Shown one piece after another: positions 1 to 10,310 of a stretch of 64,000 nt of DNA; position 1 is the stretch's first letter; every line of letters starts with the position of its first letter. The notes beneath the pieces are model-generated. The model saw only the letters and a list, made by a program, of their open reading frames with translations. It did not search any database and had not been told where the DNA came from. Both the position numbers and the translations under genes were made by a program. Source of the DNA: Tanypteryx hageni (Eukaryota; Arthropoda; Insecta; Odonata; Petaluridae); the NCBI GenBank assembly GCA_028673005.1, contig CM054115.1, forward strand, positions 55,910,407 to 55,974,406, read 5' to 3'.

Positions 1-554
1 AATTTTAGAAAATTTCACCGTCAACATTAGTGCACATTTCAACTCATGTGAGAACATGACCTGTTGCTCATCTGAGTTCATTTTGACGTTCCTTTACGCG
101 GGCAATAGCACCCATTATGCGATCGAGCAGTTCGTCTCGTGTATCCACTTTTCTTGTGTACACTTCACTCTTCATCCAACTCCATAAACAAAAATGTAAT
201 GGGGTTAGGTCTGGAGATCTTGGTGGCCAGTGAATGGTACTGCCACGACCAATCCACCGATTAGGGAAAGTGTCATTTAGATGTTGCATCACAATTCGGG
301 TATAAGGAGGAGGGGCTCCGTCATGCTGAAAGTACATGGCAATCCGTGTAGCCAAAGGAACACTCTCTAGTTGTTGTACGTAATATCTCTTTCTTATCAA
401 TAATTTCGCAACTGTACATTCAAATAGCTCTATCTTGGAAACTGTTTGGAATAGAACACTTGTCTATACGAACTTTTTTTCTTAGAATGACTATCTATTA
501 TTATCTATGACTATCACCTACCAGAATATTGACCTTTCCTCCTGGGACACCCTG
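1..554 (-). mobile_element. Mariner/Tc1-type element, internally deleted, cut by the window edge
   Basis: The right terminus reads CACCCTG followed by TA at 555-556, i.e. an element starting CAGGGTGTCCC on the minus strand, a common terminal repeat of arthropod mariner-type elements. Only about 150 bp separates this end from the middle of the transposase, so the N-terminal helix-turn-helix half is missing. The other terminus lies left of position 1. Confidence 0.7.
68..400 (-). pseudogene. Mariner-type transposase, C-terminal catalytic fragment
   Basis: A 110-codon open stretch matches the C-terminal part of mariner/Tc1-superfamily DDE transposases, which cut and re-join transposon ends in the nucleus. 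Visible are the second catalytic aspartate in FQHDGAPPP, the block FPNRWIGRG, and the third acidic residue in SPDLTPLHF. 36 residues lie between the two aspartates, which suggests a DD36-37D lineage rather than classical DD34D mariner. The first catalytic D and the DNA-binding domain are absent, against a usual length of about 340 residues, so this cannot be an active enzyme. The methionine at the start is internal. A related, more decayed copy lies at 63657-64000. Confidence 0.75.
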
Positions 555-1437
555 TATATATATTATATATATCCTAGTAATAGTACTTCTAGAATTACTA
601 GGGTGCTGAAATTTAGCATGATGATGGGTCATTGGGTACAATTTCTGAAAAAAATCCGAAATTACAGAAAATGTTATATTTAAGGGGTGCTTTGACCCCA
701 ATGTCCAATTTAAAAACCCATAAGAAAAGCATTGAAAACTGTGCATGACTACATAAAATTGCTTTTTAAAATTATTTATAATTAAGATACAAAGTCGGGA
801 CATAAATTACACTATGGAAGAAAGAATGAAGTTTATTTTTCTTGAAGACAATTCAAATCCATGCTGAATTTGCGTAAAAATTTGATTTTAATCATAAAAT
901 TATGAAAAACTTTTCGATTTTCAACAATGAAAAACATTAACTACCATACCAATGACTCCAATGCCTATCAATGGAAATTGATTTTCCATACTTCAAGACA
1001 ATTGATTTAATGCTTATACTGCATTATAATCCATTTGATTTCAACCAACGACATATACTTACATATGACGACTTGATAATTTTAAATTAATTTCTTTATC
1101 CAGTTACGTACTTAAAGGCACGAATTATAAAACCATAATCCTAACACACATAATATCCTAAATTTTAGTGTAACAAATAAGCTATTGTCTTAATGATGAT
1201 TATAGTCATTGCTAAAAAAGGGCGATCTGAGCCATGAAACTTGAAATTCAAAGCCGATTGCCAGAGAATTTACAAATTCCGGATAGATGCCTTAATTTCG
1301 CAGAAAATGAAAGCTATTATCTTATATAAATGGGCTCTATGAAGTTCAACTACTTTCGCGTTGGTTTATTTTCGAGTTTATATCTTGGTGTATGGTTATT
1401 TTTTGAAAGCTTGCCGTATGCAAGGCACCGACAACTC
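555..1437. other. Non-coding AT-rich interval
   Basis: No coding similarity, RNA gene or clear repeat was recognised. It begins with a short TA-rich run next to the mariner end. Confidence 0.5.
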
Positions 1438-1460
1438 GTATATATATATATATATATATA
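1438..1460. repeat. (TA)n microsatellite
   Basis: Uninterrupted TA dinucleotides. They lie directly before the Penelope-like end relic, and similar runs accompany the two other Penelope fragments in this window. Confidence 0.9.
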
Positions 1461-1600
1461 CTCTCAGTTACTCTATCGCTGAAGAAGGGCATAGGCCCGA
1501 TAAGCTTGCGTGTTTTTTTGTGTTCGTGTGTTTAACGTGTCTCTTCGACGCCCCCAGTAGCCTGCCAACTTGGTCCCCGACTTGGTTAACAATTGGCGCT
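1461..1600 (+). mobile_element. Penelope-like element, 3' terminal relic
   Basis: The sequence CGCTGAAGAAGGGC (1477-1490), a four-base loop and GCCCGATAAGC resembles the conserved end of Penelope-like retroelements, normally CTGAAGA, a short hairpin, then GAAA. GGGC (1487-1490) can pair with GCCC (1495-1498). The GAAA box has decayed to GATAA. No protein part remains. The call rests on resemblance to the ends at 37.6, 39.1 and 61.1 kb. Confidence 0.45.
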
Positions 1601-1800
1601 TAGTTACGTCTTAGTAACGCTTTTTTTAATCGTTAAGAGTGTTGTGGCTATATCAGAAGGCTATGTTTTGAGTTTATTTCAGTTTGTAAAGTCTAAAATT
1701 TACTCGGTTTCTTATAATATTTATTATTATGTAACCTATTTGGAATTTTTAGAAATATTACAGATATGGAGAATGTCATGTGGTGACCACATCAGATTTT
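1600..1800 (+). repeat. Dispersed repeat block C
   Basis: Shares most of its sequence with 10880-11100 (inverted), 31244-31380 and 57890-58085. Shared landmarks are CTTAGTTACGTCTTAGTAAC, ATATCAGAAGGCTATG, and the stretch ending GTCATGTGGTGACCACATCAG. It has no coding capacity and is part of a composite interspersed repeat. Confidence 0.75.
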
Positions 1801-1835
1801 TACATTTATGGAGCATAAAAGCAAAAATTTCAGAA

Positions 1836-2400
1836 TAACGGATGTGACAAGAGTAAACACCCACTTCCGGTTGACCGATTTTTACCAAAAACTAAGCAGT
1901 TCTTGTGACTTTTATATAAAATTTCGCGTGACCTGATTAATAGTTTTTGAGTTAGAGTACCCACAAAAAGCTATCACACACACACCTTGACTTCATCGAG
2001 AATATGGTCAAAACGTGTTCAGTTGACGTCAAAACATGTATTTCCGTTGAAATCTCAAAGTAGATGTTTTCATGAAAACAATACTTTTCCCTCTACTACT
2101 TATGGAGAAAGTAAAAACGCATTAAAACAGAGAAAAGTTGTCCATATATACATATTTTGATGTTGGAAATATATCTTGCACCTTTAAAGATCGAAAATCC
2201 CGTGTAAACCCTCTTGAAAAATATAATCACATACACACGCACACACATCATCGAGAAAATTGTCAAGAACGTGTTCAGGGGACCTTAAAATTGATATTTT
2301 TCATGAAAACAATACGTTCCCCTATACTACGTATGGAGAAAGCAAAAACAGAGATAAGTTCCTAAGGGGATTAAAATCACGGGTAAACACGACAGATGTT
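1836..2400 (-). repeat. Dispersed repeat block A, two copies head to tail
   Basis: GGATGTGACAAGAGTAAACA at 1839 begins a ~280 bp copy ending near 2115. A second, shorter and more diverged copy runs from about 2180 to 2350. Both carry the A-block landmarks: an internal CA-rich stretch, the AACGTGTTCAG motif, and the end CCCTATACTACGTATGGAG. Other copies are at 4450-4785, 13129-13435 and 57383-57690. Confidence 0.75.
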
Positions 2401-2884
2401 CCTAAAAAAAGGGTCTTGTTGCGTGAAATCGTGCTAAACAAATAAAAAAATCCTATTGGAAACCATGTCATAGGATCGATATAATTTTTTTCGCTTGCGA
2501 CATTTCAAACTTATAATGGTATAAACTCGAGCACAACTTCAATGTGTCACCACCACGATCTAGGACTGAAAACTGACTGTAGCCCGCCGAAACACCACCT
2601 TGGACATAAAAAGAAATTCGTCGACTACATTATTTCTCCGGTGAAATATTATGTACACATGAAATGAATATGAAAACAATTAAAAGTAGTTCGTATACAA
2701 TGAAACAAAGTTGTTTTTCATTGCTCACGTTGAGACCTTTTGAATGGGCAGAGAATGGCTCTTCGTTCTCCGGGTTTTGTAAGAGAGTTTGTCCGAATCA
2801 AGCGAGCGTATCGAGAGGTAGAGTCAGAAAGTGTAATGATCGTAAAACCGAAGAAAGCGCATCACGAGGTATACCTGTATCGTT
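2401..2884. other. Non-coding interval
   Basis: No gene or element recognised. Two short overlapping open frames around 2664-2922 have no recognisable motifs and run into the tandem repeat that follows. Confidence 0.5.
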
Positions 2885-3295
2885 TACACTTGGAACGAAA
2901 TAAAAATGAAATATTAATGTGACGTACATTAAAACAATTAAAATTCAATATCATACTCAATATGTTCCGTTAATATTTGAAAATGTTTATAATGAAAAAA
3001 ATGTCAGTTTGGAAACAAAATAAAAAGGAAATATTAATATGGCATGTGCATTAAAAATAGTTATTATTCATTATCATACTTACAATGTCCCGACAATTTC
3101 AATTTGAAAATGATTATAACAAACAATGTCAGTTTGAAAACAAAAAAGGAAATATATTGTTTACACTTGTAATAAAATTCAAAGGCAATATTAATGTGAC
3201 ATGTGCATTAAAACCAGTTATCGTTCATTATCATACTTACTATGTCCCGATTATTTCAATTTGAAAACGGTTATAACAAAATAATGTCAGTTGTA
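2885..3295. repeat. Tandem repeat, three copies of a ~125-157 bp unit
   Basis: Three head-to-tail copies share GAAATATTAATGTGACATGT, CATTATCATACTTAC, ATGTCCCGA and AATGTCAGTTTG. The ATGTCCCGA motif recurs near 2963, 3086 and 3243. The longer spacing includes an extra ~34 bp (TTGTTTACACTTG region), also found just before the first copy, so the full unit is about 157 bp and one copy is shortened. Confidence 0.8.
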
Positions 3296-4449
3296 TCTTG
3301 ACAAATTTTGGTAGTAACCTTTCTTGTTTAAACTTGAAATAAACCCATTACGAAGAAGCTCAGCGACTTCAACTATTGCCCGCTAGGAGCGCCACGTAAT
3401 TTCATAAAGCGCCATCTTAAAATCAACCATTACAACTACATCGAGCAGAGCTTAGCCGGTAAAGAAAAACCTCAATATTTCGCAAACGGCATTACCGATT
3501 TCAATTTTTACCTTCGCTTTAAAAATCTCATTTTTTACGCTATTAGTATATAGATATATAAAGAACGTTTTTGCCTTTGACAAAGTATTTAGGCAATGTT
3601 TGATGACAATATTTATTCTTCACTGGTGATTTGATAATTATTTACCCTTTTATTACTCTCACTTAAAGGTTTCGTTACGGTTTATTATTAAACTGAGATG
3701 ATGAAGAGGAGTCCAATCTCTCTCGTCTAATTTGATTTCATCAACGCCGCTGCAGCGCACAGGTAACTCGGTTTTAAGTAATAGTATTACTTGCGAGTGC
3801 AGCACTAGGTTAGCGATACCGTAACACCCAATAAGTGTAAATGAAAGTGTGACGCTCCGAATCAAGACGCACACACACACATACACGCACATTTTTAGCA
3901 CAATATGGAGATGAATTTTAGACGCGGAAGGAAGTAGAATAGAAAACGAGTCACTGTAAACTGTACTTATATATAGATCAAGGTATGAATCATAGTCTTA
4001 TGAAATCTGGAGCAAATGACAATATTAAAGTTAGACATTCCCAAACGTCTATTTATTCTCTCGGATTACTTTCGGGAAGATATCAAGCGATTCTTTTGCT
4101 ATGGTAGACTGTAACAATAAACCAGTTGGAGAAAGGATGTCGGAATACCCAATGTCACCGTTGAGCTATAAATAAAGTGAATCGGTTCCAGAGAGTGGTG
4201 GAGTTAAGTGAGAGACTTGGCAGCTGTCTCTCTCTCTCTCTAGCCGGAAGGCTGCCAATGGTCCGTTACTTTCCTTGCTTAAGCAAGAATAGGTCGGTCC
4301 TCTTATTCAGAAAAGGAATCGAGATTCTTATTCCGAAATCCGACTCATTGCGTCATACAAAAGCGCTCAGTTTAGCTTCATCCAGTTAGGAAGGAAAGAG
4401 ACCGTGTTGAACTTTTCCTCAACTGCTGTTATTTGTGAGTCAAAAAGAT
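3296..4449. other. Non-coding interval with short microsatellites
   Basis: Contains a short CA-rich run near 3870-3890 and a CT run at 4227-4242. No gene recognised. The open frames here are short and lack motifs. Confidence 0.45.
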
Positions 4450-4785
4450 GACAATTCGCTAAATTTTTATTTTCTCTGTACGAAGTATAGAAGAAAGTAT
4501 TGTTTTTGTGAAGAAAATCGAATTCGAGATTTTAACCGAAATACACGTTTTAAGGTACTTCAAGTAAGTATTCACTACTTTCTCGATGACGTCTGTGTGA
4601 TTAGAATTTTATTCGTGCTTTATCTCGACAACCTAATCAGATCAGCACAAAATTTTATTTTTGCGATTTTTATTAGTGATGTATGGCCTGAAAAGGTTAT
4701 GTCTGAAAATGGTCAACCAGAAGTGGATGTTTATTCTTGTAATTTTTCCGTTTCCCCCCAAAATATCTCCTTTAGAAGAACTTGA
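4450..4785 (+). repeat. Dispersed repeat block A, diverged copy
   Basis: Follows the order of the A blocks: TACGAAGTATAGAAGAAAGT, GAGATTTTAACCGAAATACA, then TTTCTCGATGACGTCTGTGT, and an end resembling CCAGAAGTGGATG. It is more diverged than the 57.4 kb copy. Open frames across it are incidental. Confidence 0.65.
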
Positions 4786-4890
4786 TTTATATAAGCATTT
4801 GTTATTATTAAAGTTGTAGACAATATAATTTGCTACAGTTGTTTGAAACATTTTCTATGAAACGGATCGTTTAAGAGCTATTTCGAGTCA

Positions 4891-5787
4891 TCATCATCAT
4901 CATAGGTAGTCTGTCCGTAGACAGGTCCGTGATTATTCATGGTTAAACCTGGTTCTCCATATACTCCTATTTTCCGCTGTCCTCTTTATATCTTGATAAC
5001 TCTCTTTCTCTTTCAAATCGTCTATCAGCTGAAACCTTTTCCTACCTCTTTCCCTTTTCCCATCTAGTTTTCCTTCTAACACATCTTTAATCATACTCTC
5101 TCTCCTCAGGTAATGTCCAACCCAGTTAGCCTTCCTCTTTCTGATAGTCTGTATAATCATTCGCTTCTCTCCTATTCTACGTAGCACTTCATCGTTTTTC
5201 ATCCTATCTGTCCATTTTATCTTCAGCATTCTCCTCCAAGTCCACAATTCAAAGCTTTCCAAGTATTTGATGTCATTTTTCCTTAGCGTCCATGTTTCTG
5301 CCCCATACAATGCTATACTCCATACGTAGCATTTTATCAACTTCTTGCGGATATCTTCCCTTATATTCCCTGTAAGTAGTTGTTTCTTTCTCCTGAAAGC
5401 CGCTTTTGCTTTTCCTATTCTAGTTTTGATCTCATCCGTACATTTTGCCTCTCGTGTTATGATACTTCCAAGGTATTTATATTCTGAAACTTGTTCTAAT
5501 GGCTTTCCCCCAATAGTTATGTTCAGATTCTCTTCTTTACCCGATATTCGAATGACCTTGGATTTTTCTGTATTTATTTCCATACCGTATTTTCTACCTG
5601 TTATCACTAGTCTATTTATCATTTTTTGTAGCTCCTCTTCCTTTCTTGCTAGAAGTACTTGATCATCTGCGTATTTTACTGTTCTTATAATCCTTCCTCC
5701 AATTTTGAAATCCCCTGTGCCTTCTAAAGCTTCTTGCATTAGACTTTCTCCATATATATTGAATAGGGTTGGCGAGTATCTGTCAGA
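4891..5787 (-). mobile_element. RTE-type non-LTR retrotransposon, 5'-truncated copy
   Basis: The 3' end (left side) stops in a short trinucleotide tail, TCATCATCATCATCAT on the plus strand. This is typical of RTE-like elements, which end in short tandem repeats rather than poly(A). Similarity stops near 5787, inside the reverse transcriptase, the usual result of incomplete target-primed reverse transcription. A second copy with the same tail is at 11593-12415. Confidence 0.8.
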
Positions 5788-5820
5788 ATTTATGCTTATG
5801 ACGTCGCTAAGTGATAGCAT
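4933..5820 (-). pseudogene. RTE-type reverse transcriptase, C-terminal part, open frame intact
   Basis: A 295-codon uninterrupted frame covers the palm end, thumb and C-terminal region of a non-LTR reverse transcriptase. The LSPTLFNIY-type block is present as YSPTLFNIYGE. The catalytic box is KYADDQVLLA (YADD at about residues 50-53). Then follow KYLGSIITRE, the block WSIALYGAETWTLRK, WTWRRMLKI and the conserved NWVGHYLRRE. The first ~14 residues are flanking sequence brought into frame by chance. The endonuclease and the RT fingers are missing (full-length proteins are about 900-1000 residues), so it cannot mobilise itself. Its intact frame contrasts with the broken copies at 11.6, 28.5 and 33.1 kb and suggests it is among the youngest RTE insertions here. 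Confidence 0.85.
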
Positions 5821-5848
5821 AATTTCCGTTGCTATGATATACCGTATT

Positions 5849-5935
5849 TTTTAGCATATAAGACGCACTTATTTTCCAGAAAATTGACCCCAAAAATCAG
5901 CCTGCGTCTTATGCGCCGAAGGTAATATTATTACT
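5849..5935 (+). mobile_element. Pogo/Tigger-type terminal inverted repeat, solitary
   Basis: TACCGTATTTTTTAGCATAT followed by AAGACGCAC resembles the terminus at 16161 (TACCGTATTTATCCG then AAGACGA). AAGACGCAC is mirrored by TGCGTCTTATG some 45 bp downstream. I found no matching right end, so this is probably a broken element or solo end. Confidence 0.45.
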
Positions 5936-6666
5936 GTTCTCAATACTGACACTAACGAACACATCCCCAAATTGAAATAATTGACAGTCATAAGTCGCAA
6001 AAACATTAAAATTAATATTAAAAAAAATTGTTAATATATACAGTAATATCCTATGCAATTTAAATTCCGAGGTCGCATTTTCATTATTGTGCTTTAATAG
6101 GGGAAGACCGCCTATTTTGGACTATTTCCAAAATTGGACCGTATATGCAGAAGTTGGCAGTTAGTAATTTGCTACACCCAAGCGGCATCAAGTCAAAGCT
6201 TGTAGTCGCTTCACTTCGAGGGGAAAGTTTAACAGTGATAACAGACTGTGGTGCATTGTTGTTCGTGTGTTTCTGTTTTATACCTGTTTCATCTTATTTT
6301 ACACCCCTACATCTATGTTAGAGAATGGAATAGTTTTCATCTGCGGTAAGTTCCATTTAAAACTGCGTGAATACCTAGTACTTAATGGTGACAACATTAA
6401 GGTATTTACATTTTATATTGTGCGATTCATTCTCTGAGCGTCCTTGACGAAAAGAAAAATGGCGTATTGTCTTAAATTGGACCGGCAGTATTTTCCTATA
6501 TTGGACCACCTACTTGGCGTGGTACAATTTAACAAATGAAATCAAACCAAACTTGAAACGTTTTTACGAAGTAGAAATGAATTAATCATGAATTACATTT
6601 AAAGTTCAGATTCAGAGTGTGAATTTAAAACTTAATTATATACCATTTTTTTCTTTCTATAGAGAA

Positions 6667-7182
6667 TGTCGAAATGGGGTCAATATGGAAGAACCTGGTA
6701 GGAACAAATGACGGAAAGTCTTATCTGCAAATAGAAATGGGGATATGGGACTGAATTGTGCAGGAGGCACCTATAATGTTCCAAAAGAAACTTTAAAGAG
6801 GCGAATTGATGGGGCCAATATTAACGGTGTAGAATACAAACAGTCGTTTGGAAGAACTGTTTACCTCCCTGATGAAGTTGAAAATGACTTAGTAAGTCAT
6901 GTGCTGCTGTTGGAAGAAAGATTTTTTGGGTTGACAAGACATGATCTTCGGCATTTGAAATAGCAGAAGTTAACAATTTGCCTCATAGGTTCAACTGCGA
7001 ATTGAAAATGGCTGCTGACAATTGGTATTACAACTTTATCTCCCGCCACCCTGAAATCTTACTATGTCAGCCTGAGGCAACATCTATGGCCAGAGCTCGA
7101 GGGTTCTGCAAAGAGAAAGTTATGGAATTCTTTAATATCCTGGGGAAACTAGTCGAAGAAAATAATTTGGATGCGACTAGAG
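6667..7182 (+). pseudogene. Pogo-like transposase, N-terminal part
   Basis: Encodes a pipsqueak/CENP-B-type DNA-binding region, which in this family binds the transposon ends. Recognisable are MGLNCAGGTYNVPKETLKRR (helix-turn-helix, from 6745), SFGRTVYLPDEVENDLV, and WYYNFISRHPEILLCQPEAT (second, CENP-B-like helix-turn-helix). There are defects: stops before 6745, and a small deletion near 6955-6962 that shifts frame between HDLRHL and the following AEVNNLPHRFN-like segment. The reading ends at 7182, exactly where the hAT element begins, and resumes in register at 9053. Confidence 0.75.
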
Positions 7183-9052
7183 CAGGCCTGGGCAACCTTT
7201 TCCCGTATGAGGGCCAGATTTCCATTTTTAAGACTGCCAAGGGCCAAACCACACCCCCTCCGAGATTTCAAATAAAAAACGAGAATTTAAACAAAGGTAT
7301 GTATACGATATATTTAAAAAAGAATAAAAAAGAGGGCACAAAATTATTAAGACAAATTTATTACGCTATAATAGGTTCGAAAAAATTCAGATGCAATTGT
7401 CGCATTAATATTTTCAGTGACACTTTTGGGTTTGGGTATTTTTGACAAGATCATCAATATTTGGCAAGATTTTTGTAGTTGCTATTCTTAAATTATTTTG
7501 GAGATGTTCATCACTTAATCTGGATCTTGTTTTTGGATTTTATAAATTTCATTTTTGAGAACAGTTGCTCGCATTTGTACGTACTTCCAAATAAAGATAT
7601 TTTTCTTGCTATATCCAAGATACGAGGAAAAGCGTCTCTGGGTAGATTTTTATAAAAAATCTAGTACCGAACAATTTATCATTTTACATTTTAATTCTTC
7701 GTTTCCTTGAAGATCTATTAACTCCATCTGTAATTCTTCTGAAACTTGGTCCATACTGCCATCAAATGGGGAAGAGAAAATGCGCAAACCTTTCATTAAA
7801 TTCCATACTGATCGATTTGATATCCTCAGAGTAGGCCAAATAAGGTCCTCCATGACCTGTCAAAGTTGGTAAATGGAAAGATTTACCGTTTTTTAGCTGG
7901 TTTTTAAATTCAGTGATATTTATTAAAATTTGATTTTAGAAATTAAACCTACTTTATTTCCAATCATTGCTGGCGCACCATCTGTAGACACACCATGAAG
8001 TTTTTCAAAAGTAAGGTTATATTTAGCCATTATTGTTTTCAATTCATGAAAAATATCATCACTTTTCATTGCCTGTAGTCCAAGAAACTCTCTGTTATAT
8101 GAAAATCAACATCCATTCCACGTACAAATACTGCTAATTGAGCTGTCAGAAAAATCGGTACTTTCGTCAAGAGTTATAGAATACTACTCAAATTCCGATA
8201 CAAGTTCTGTCGAAGTATTTTCTATATTGGAAGCAAGCTCAACGATCCGCCTGGTTACGGTTCTGCGGGATAAATTTATGTTGTCAACATCAGTTTTCTT
8301 TTCAGGACAACATACCGAATATCTATTGTATACTCTTTTACAAATTCGCCATCAAAATAATTTTTCGAATATCTTGCATTTTTTTCACTAATAACAAAAC
8401 TTGCACGCACAATGGTATCTGCGTATTGAGACCTCTTCGGAAACAAATTTTGCGGCATGTTCAATGCACCCTTAAGTTTCTCGAATTTTTCTTATCTTTG
8501 TTGGCCTTGATAACTTTCATAATTAGAATGTTTACTGATATAATGTCTTTTAAGATTATATTCTTTAACGACAGAAACTGACTCCGAACAAATCAAACAC
8601 ACTGGTTTATCCTACAATAGTATAATAAAATATTGTGTAGTCCATCTTTCTTGAAATACTCGATGATCATCACCTATTTTTGTTTGCATTGATGCCATTT
8701 TAGGGATAAAAACGTAATAGGAATAAAGCAATAAATTTCACTAAGAAAATACGACGCGCACCAAAAACGAACGTTGGGACGAGACTGACAAAATAACGTG
8801 GTACGCGATACACCCACGGGCGACAACAACCGCACTGCGCGCCGCGCAAATCATAAGAGAATCAGGGTTCAGAAACTAGTAGGGAGATAACTCAGAATGC
8901 GAATTATTGTTTTTTAATTCGATAGCGTACTTACAAAAAAAGTCATATTCCAAAATTAGTTCAACAAAAATAAATGAAAATAGTGTTAACTGCGAAGAAA
9001 ATTCCGCGGGCCACATGAAAAGTGCCCACGGGCCAGATTTGGCCCATGGCTG
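7183..9052 (-). mobile_element. hAT transposon (BED-finger type) inserted in the pogo transposase
   Basis: Left end CAGGCCTGGGCAACC and right end, read inward, CAGCCATGGGCC form short imperfect terminal repeats. Both are followed by GGGCCAGAT-type sequence typical of hAT ends. The flanking 8-mers GACTAGAG (7175-7182) and TACTAGAG (9053-9060) differ by one base and fit the 8-bp hAT target duplication. The internal coding sequence is on the minus strand. Confidence 0.85.
7414..8698 (-). pseudogene. hAT transposase, BED-finger/GTF2IRD2-like family, broken
   Basis: The likely original start is the ATG at 8698. A BED zinc finger follows, with CLIC and HYISKH as its Cys and His pairs. Next come NMPQNLFPKRSQYADTIVRA with FDGEFVKEY (8464 leftward), the hAT core motif STDGAPAMIGNKVGL (around 7950-8000), STPFDG-like and ELQMELIDLQ (7650-7853), and the C-terminal EQLFSKMKFIKSKN and DEHLQNNLRIATT (7430-7560), the dimerisation region. 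An in-frame stop lies in the BED domain and at least three frame breaks separate the segments, so it is dead. The family resembles vertebrate ZBED5/GTF2IRD2-type hAT proteins, normally about 600 residues. Confidence 0.8.
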
Positions 9053-10203
9053 TACTAGAGTATACAATATGGACGAAACTGCCCTTTCCACCGTTCAAAG
9101 ACCTCAAAAAATATTAGCACGAAAGGATAAACACCAGGTTGGGGCAATAACAAATGGGGAGAGTGGAACGAATACAACGGTTATATTTTGCTTGAGTGAT
9201 GCCGGAATGTTTGTGCCTCCAATGCTCATATTTAAGAGGCTACACTTCAAGTATGAGCTCTCGGCAAGGGCGCCTCCAGGTACACAGTTTGCCTGCACAG
9301 AAAGTGGTTGGATCATGAACGAGATTTTTGCACAGTGGCTCAAGCATTTTATACAAATTATGAAGACAAGCAATGAGGCAAAAGTGTTACTTCTGCTGGA
9401 TGGGCACACCACCCATACAAAGAAAATTGATGCTATTAACTTGGCAAGAGAGAATGGAATAGTAATGCTGTCCCTTCTAGCGCACACCACATATCGATTA
9501 CAGCCATTAGATGTAGCCTTTTTGAAGCCTCTCTCGGTGTACTTCAACCAGGCTTGCGATACGCGGATGCGAGAACACCCAATGAGGCCTATTATGCAAT
9601 TTCAAATAAGTGAATTGCTAGGAAACTCCTAAGGACGAACTGCAACTGTGGCCAATGCAGTAAATTGGTTAGCAAGAACAGGAGTTTGGCCCCTTAATCC
9701 AAATGTGTTTCAAGATAGCGACTTCGCGGTAGCGGCTCTAGAGGCTGACTTATCAGCTACTGACCTTGTAAATAATCCCAACGTAGAATGTGATTCAGCA
9801 CCCTCTCCCACCCCACGTCAAGATCACAGGGGTACAACACTCTCTCCCACTCCTTGTCAAGATCACAGGGGTATAACATCAAAGCGAACAACACCTTACA
9901 TAAAGGTATAGGAAATATCACTGCTTCCTACGAGTAGTGAAGTGAGGAAAAGGAAGATGCTACAGTTCTGATCACCTCACCGTACAAGAAGCAGGTGAAA
10001 AATAAAGTTACAAAACAAACTATGAATAGCAGGTTTGATTACCCAGAGAGCGTCGAAGAACAACATAGTTGGTTTTGTAAATTATGCAAACTGGATGAAA
10101 TGTGAGACATGATCCAGTGCATGAGTTGCAGGGAGTGGGCCCATCAAGACTCTGCGAAAGTGGGACCGAAGAAGAAGAAATACTATTGTAAAGATTGTAT
10201 TTA
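9053..10203 (+). pseudogene. Pogo-like transposase, DDE catalytic and C-terminal zinc-finger part
   Basis: The frame continues from 7182 into NMDETALS (first catalytic D), TVIFCLSDAGMFVPPMLIFK, LLLLDGHTTHT (second D) and LQPLDVAFLKP (third D). 36 residues separate the second and third D. A stop at 9630 splits ELLGNS from GRTATVANAVNW, and another stop is at 9909. The tail then holds a degenerate PHD/Cys-rich finger: WFCKLCKLDE, MIQCMSCREWAHQD and YYCKDC, with a further internal stop, ending at 10203. Pogo-like transposases of insects often carry such a finger; its role is unknown to me. Two short repeats encoding SPTPxQDHRG lie near 9800-9870. Confidence 0.8.
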
Positions 10204-10310
10204 GATCGATTTATATATTTTGTACAATGTTAATTCTGTTTTCCATCATGGTCCAATTTACGAAACCTATAGTCCAATTTAAGACAATACATTCCTAAAT
10301 TGGACCGATG

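Larger units (their letters stand above)
6100..10310 (+). mobile_element. Pogo-like DNA transposon interrupted by a hAT element
   Basis: Coding remnants of a pogo-family transposase start near 6667 and end at 10203. Subterminal TTGGACC motifs cluster on both sides: left in 6115-6140 and 6476-6500, right (both orientations) in 10248-10305. Exact termini were not resolved, so the limits are approximate. A 1.87 kb hAT element (7183-9052) splits the coding part. Without it the element would be about 2.3 kb. Confidence 0.7.

Noticed and set aside
8907..9052. Apparent N-terminal extension (from an ATG at 8907) of the pogo catalytic frame
   Set aside because: It lies in the end of the inserted hAT element; the genuine upstream coding is at 6667-7182.
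9104..9547. 147-codon minus-strand open frame
   Set aside because: Antisense shadow of the pogo DDE domain; no motif of its own.
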